Source: Gammaproteobacteria bacterium | GTDB lineage: Bacteria; Pseudomonadota; Gammaproteobacteria; HK1 | Direction of reading: 5' to 3' | DNA: 8,060 nucleotides | NCBI GenBank assembly: GCA_022822245.1 | Contig: JAJECB010000213.1 | Span: 1-8,060, forward strand | In this document: positions 5,271 to 8,060 of the stretch, piece by piece | Position numbering within the stretch: the first letter of the stretch is position 1 | How the letters are laid out: each line of letters starts with the position of its first letter | Program-made: the position numbers and the translations under genes | The notes under the pieces: model-generated | Database searches by the model: none | What the model saw: the letters and a program-made list of their open reading frames with translations, nothing else | Told to the model about the DNA's origin: nothing

Positions 5271-7216
5271 CCGACGACACCCTGGCCAAGATCCTCCAGG
5301 CGCACGGCCGCGGCCCGCTCGCCGGCCGCGACGCGATGCGCGAGAAGGAATACGGCATCTGGCAGACGGTGACCTGGGCCGAATACGCGGACGAGGTCCG
5401 CCGGTTCTCCCTCGGGCTCGCGAAGCTCGGGTTCCGGCGCGGCGACAAGCTCGCGGTCATCGGCGACAACCGCCGGCGCCTGTACTTCGCCCAGATCGCC
5501 GCGCAGTCGATCGGCGGCATCTCCCTCGCGGTCTACCAGGACTCCATCGCCACCGAACTCGGCTACGTGCTGGAGCACGCGGAGACGAGGTTCATCGTGG
5601 CCGAGAACGAGGAGCAGGTGGACAAGCTCTTCGAGATCCGGGACCGGCTCGGGAACGTGGAGAAGGTGGTGTTCGACGACCCGCGGGGGCTCGAGCTCGT
5701 GGACGACCCGTGGCTCGCGTCCTTTCCCGACGTTCAGGCGATGGGCGACGAGTTCGGGCGCGAGCACCCCGACTTCTTCGACCGCGAGCTCGCGGCGGGC
5801 AAGGGGGCGGACACCGCGATGCTCTGCTACACGTCGGGGACCACCGGCGCGCCCAAGGGGGCGATGCTCACCAACGACAACCTGCTCTCCTCCGTCGAGG
5901 AATCGAGAGTCGCCGAGGACTGGCGGACCGGGGACGAGCTCATCGCCTACCTGCCGATGGCGTGGGTGGGCGACTCGTGGCTGTCGGTGGCGGCCGCGAT
6001 CTGCTTCGGCCTCACCATCAACTGCCCGGAGAACCGCGAGACCACGCGGCGGGACTTCCGCGAGATCGGGGTTACCGTGATGGTCGGGCCGCCCGCCTAC
6101 TGGGAGGCGATGCTGACCCGCATCCAGGTCCTGATGGACGAGGCCGACTGGCTGAAGCGCGGGCTCTACCGGCGGTTCATGGACGTCGCGGTGCGCGTGG
6201 AACGGATGCGACAGGCGGGCGACCCGGTGCCCGCGGGCCTCGCCGCCCTGAACACGGTGGGCGAGTGGCTCGTGCGCCGGCCGCTCCGCGACCTCCTCGG
6301 CATGACCCGGGTACGGCGGGCCTATACCGGCGGCGCCCCCCTCGGCCCCGACACCTTCGACTTCATCCGCGCGATGGGAATCAACCTCAAGCAGCTCTAC
6401 GGCATGACGGAGAGCTCGTCGGCCTGCGTCTACCAGCCTGACGGGGAGGCGAACTCCGAGACGGTGGGGCGCCCGCTCGCGTCGACCGAGATCCGCATCT
6501 CCGATACGGGCGAGATCCAGCTCCGCGGGCCGCAGATGTTCCACGGCTACTTCAAGAACGACAAGGCGACCGGGGAGACCCTCGACGAGGACGGGTGGCT
6601 CGCGACCGGAGACGCCGGCTTCGTCGACGACCGGGGGCACCTGCGGGTCATCGACCGGGCGAAGGACGTGAGCCATCTCAACGACGGGACGATGTTCGCG
6701 CCCCAGTTCCTCGAGAACAAGCTCAAGTTCTCGCCCTACATCAAGGAGGCGGTGACCCTCGGGAAGGACTGCGACTACGTCGCGGCGATCATCAACATCG
6801 ACCTCGAGGCGATGGAGAACTGGGCGGAGCGCCGGGGAGTTGCGTACTCCGGCTACCAGGACCTCTCGCAGAAGGACGAGGTGTACGACCTCATCCACGG
6901 CGAGGTGGACCGGATCAACCGGAGCCTCGCGGCGGACAGCGCGCTCGCGGGGGCCCGGATCCGGCGCTTCCTCATCCTCAACAAGGAGCTCGACGCGGAC
7001 GACGGGGAGATCACCCGCACCCGGAAGATCCGCCGGGGGGTCATCGCCGAGCGCTACGGGGCGATCATCGAGGCCCTGTACAGCGACCTCGGCCGCGTGG
7101 AGACCGACATCACGGTCACGTACGAAGACGGGTCCACCGGGTCCATCCACGCGGACCTGCGAGTGATGGACATGGACGCCGCAGCGAACGGGGACATGCG
7201 GGCGGCGGCCGACTGA
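5267..7216 (+). CDS. AMP-forming acyl-CoA ligase (long-chain fatty-acid-CoA ligase-like)
   Basis: Activates a carboxylic acid with ATP and CoA through an acyl-adenylate; 649 residues, the length of the long-chain acyl-CoA synthetase group. Motifs: adenylate P-loop YTSGTTGAPKG (188-198), YLPMAWVGD (228-236), the substrate-binding segment AYTGGAPLG (352-360), YGMTE (378-382), TGD (447-449), and the hinge VIDRAKD (461-467). Near the C-terminus, EITRTRKIRR (581-590) supplies the probable catalytic Lys, K587. The ATG at 5267 overlaps the ATPase stop (ATGA) and has GGAG six bases upstream, which decides the start; the frame stays open far upstream only because of high GC. The ligase sits between LivG- and LivH-type genes, an arrangement seen in several bacteria and read as uptake coupled to activation. 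Substrate (fatty, branched-chain or aromatic acid) cannot be told from sequence alone. Confidence 0.93.
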   Translation: MTDDTLAKILQAHGRGPLAGRDAMREKEYGIWQTVTWAEYADEVRRFSLGLAKLGFRRGDKLAVIGDNRRRLYFAQIAAQSIGGISLAVYQDSIATELGYVLEHAETRFIVAENEEQVDKLFEIRDRLGNVEKVVFDDPRGLELVDDPWLASFPDVQAMGDEFGREHPDFFDRELAAGKGADTAMLCYTSGTTGAPKGAMLTNDNLLSSVEESRVAEDWRTGDELIAYLPMAWVGDSWLSVAAAICFGLTINCPENRETTRRDFREIGVTVMVGPPAYWEAMLTRIQVLMDEADWLKRGLYRRFMDVAVRVERMRQAGDPVPAGLAALNTVGEWLVRRPLRDLLGMTRVRRAYTGGAPLGPDTFDFIRAMGINLKQLYGMTESSSACVYQPDGEANSETVGRPLASTEIRISDTGEIQLRGPQMFHGYFKNDKATGETLDEDGWLATGDAGFVDDRGHLRVIDRAKDVSHLNDGTMFAPQFLENKLKFSPYIKEAVTLGKDCDYVAAIINIDLEAMENWAERRGVAYSGYQDLSQKDEVYDLIHGEVDRINRSLAADSALAGARIRRFLILNKELDADDGEITRTRKIRRGVIAERYGAIIEALYSDLGRVETDITVTYEDGSTGSIHADLRVMDMDAAANGDMRAAAD

Positions 7217-7257
7217 GGGCGCGCCCACGCCGTGGGGGGCGCGGTATCGCGCCGCCC
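7217..7257 (+). other. intercistronic hairpins between ligase and LivH-type gene
   Basis: The 64-base gap opens with the 10-bp palindrome GGGCGCGCCC (7217-7226), starting right after the ligase TGA. It then has a strong stem, GGCGCG (7238-7243) with CGCGCC (7248-7253) around a GTAT loop, extended past one bulged G by GGG/CCC (7235-7237 with 7255-7257). There is no T-run, so it is more likely a transcript-stability or partial-attenuation element than a full terminator. Confidence 0.45.
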
Positions 7258-7269
7258 GCGGGCGCAAAG

Positions 7270-7274
7270 AGGAG
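7270..7274 (+). promoter_or_regulatory. strong ribosome binding site fixing the LivH-type GTG start
   Basis: AGGAG, within AAAGAGGAGAAC, lies 6 bases before the GTG at 7281. It is the best Shine-Dalgarno in the window and decides a GTG start over the later in-frame ATG at codon 7. Confidence 0.8.
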
Positions 7275-7280
7275 AACAGC

Positions 7281-8060
7281 GTGTACTACGTCGAGCTCAT
7301 GCTGAACGGACTGCTCATCGGGTCGCTCTACTCGATCGTGGCCCTCGGATTCGTGCTCATCTACAAGGCTTCCCAGGTCATCAACTTCGCCCAGGGCGAG
7401 TTCGTGATGTTCGCGGGCTACGTCATCGCGTTCTGGATCCTCTCGATGGACTTCAACATCGTGGTCGCGGCGTTCCTCGCCCTCGTGGTCATGGTGCTGG
7501 TCGGTCTGCTCGTGGAGTGGGCGGTGCTGCGCCATCTCATCGGCCGGCCGGTGGTCGCGGTCATCATGGCCACCATCGGGCTCGCCTCGTTCCTGCAGGG
7601 GACGGCGCAGCTCCTCTTCGGGGTGGAGACCCGGTCGGTTCCCCTCCCCATCGACGACTATCCCATCTTCATCGGCGACCTGCTGCTGAACCGGATCGAG
7701 CTCGTCGCGGCCGTCTGCTCCGGCATCGGGTTCGCCGCCGTGGGATGGTTCTTCATCAAGAGCCGGTACGGAATCGCGCTCCGCGCCATCGCCGACGACC
7801 AGCAGGTCTCCCTCGCCATGGGGATCAACGTCAAGACCTTCTTCGGCATCGCGTGGGCCATCGCCGGGGTGGTCGCCCTCGTCGGGGGCGTGTTCTGGGG
7901 GAACGCGAGCGGCGTCGACACCCAGCTCGCCCTCATCGGCCTCAAGGTGTTCCCGGTGGTGATCCTCGGCGGGCTCGACAGCATCATCGGCGCGATCGTC
8001 GCGGGCCTCATCATTGGCCTCATAGAAAGCCTCGCGGCCGGGTTCCTCGATCCCCTGGTC
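7281..8060 (+). CDS. livH: branched-chain amino acid-type (LivH family) ABC permease, partial at right edge
   Basis: Integral membrane permease of the Liv/HAAT family. It is open from the GTG at 7281 to the last base, giving 260 codons; full members have about 290-300, so perhaps 30-40 residues are missing. The N-terminus VYYVELMLNGLLIGSLYSIVALGFVLIYKASQ is the classic LivH start, split here by positions 1-10 and 11-32. Other family marks are INFAQGEFVMFAGY (34-47), the SRYGIALRAIADDQQ loop with MGINVK (161-185, the ATPase-facing segment), and GGLDSIIGAIVAG (230-242). Roughly seven to eight hydrophobic segments are visible. It lies 64 bp after the acyl-CoA ligase on the same strand. LivM, LivF and a periplasmic binding protein are expected downstream but are outside the window. 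Confidence 0.93.
   Translation, partial: MYYVELMLNGLLIGSLYSIVALGFVLIYKASQVINFAQGEFVMFAGYVIAFWILSMDFNIVVAAFLALVVMVLVGLLVEWAVLRHLIGRPVVAVIMATIGLASFLQGTAQLLFGVETRSVPLPIDDYPIFIGDLLLNRIELVAAVCSGIGFAAVGWFFIKSRYGIALRAIADDQQVSLAMGINVKTFFGIAWAIAGVVALVGGVFWGNASGVDTQLALIGLKVFPVVILGGLDSIIGAIVAGLIIGLIESLAAGFLDPLV

Noticed and set aside
5054..7267. 737-codon minus-strand frame antisense to the ligase
   Set aside because: Composition is His/Val/Arg/Glu/Pro-rich with no domain, and the sense strand carries all ligase motifs. It is a high-GC mirror of the real gene.
1..8060. CRISPR arrays, tRNA or rRNA genes, phage or toxin-antitoxin genes
   Set aside because: No spaced direct repeats, cloverleaf sequences or rRNA-like stretches were seen, and no protein with such functions is encoded.

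Overview
The window is high-GC bacterial chromosome (coding parts are GC-rich with strong G/C third-position bias). Gene content suggests a Proteobacterium, possibly a gammaproteobacterium or relative: an FtsX-type permease/ATPase pair, a small TPR protein, a class 1B-type dihydroorotate dehydrogenase, and a branched-chain-amino-acid-type (Liv) ABC operon carrying an acyl-CoA ligase gene. No rRNA, tRNA, CRISPR array or transposase gene is visible, and the lineage call is inference.

Layout. 1-102 (+) is the last 33 codons of a gene that enters from the left, tentatively a DUF3299-type protein. 103-483 is a gene-poor, lower-GC gap between convergent genes. 484-3049 (-) holds, in order of transcription, a TPR protein (3049-2699), an ABC ATPase (2582-1872) and an FtsX-like permease (1752-484, or from 1788). 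A 158-bp miniature inverted-repeat element (1791-1948) sits exactly at the ATPase/permease junction. 3128-4111 (-) is a dihydroorotate dehydrogenase upstream of the TPR gene. 4112-4475 is a divergent intergenic region with a candidate promoter facing each way and two strong GC hairpins. 4476-8060 (+) is a transport operon: LivG-type ATPase, AMP-forming acyl-CoA ligase overlapping it by 4 bp, and a LivH-type permease that runs off the right edge.

How the parts fit. The right-hand operon looks like uptake of a carboxylic acid coupled to its thioesterification; the missing LivM, LivF and binding-protein genes probably follow beyond the window. The left ATPase and permease form one MacB/LolCDE-like exporter or lipid/protein-extraction type ABC system.

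The most notable observation is the small mobile element. It has a 19-bp perfect inverted repeat including the target site, a second 15-bp perfect inner repeat, and an apparent ATAT target duplication. Removing it on paper with one ATAT copy restores an ATPase reading frame of 223 codons whose TGA stop overlaps the permease GTG start as GTGA. The insertion has therefore replaced the ATPase C-terminal tail with element-encoded residues and broken translational coupling in what was a tightly overlapped gene pair.
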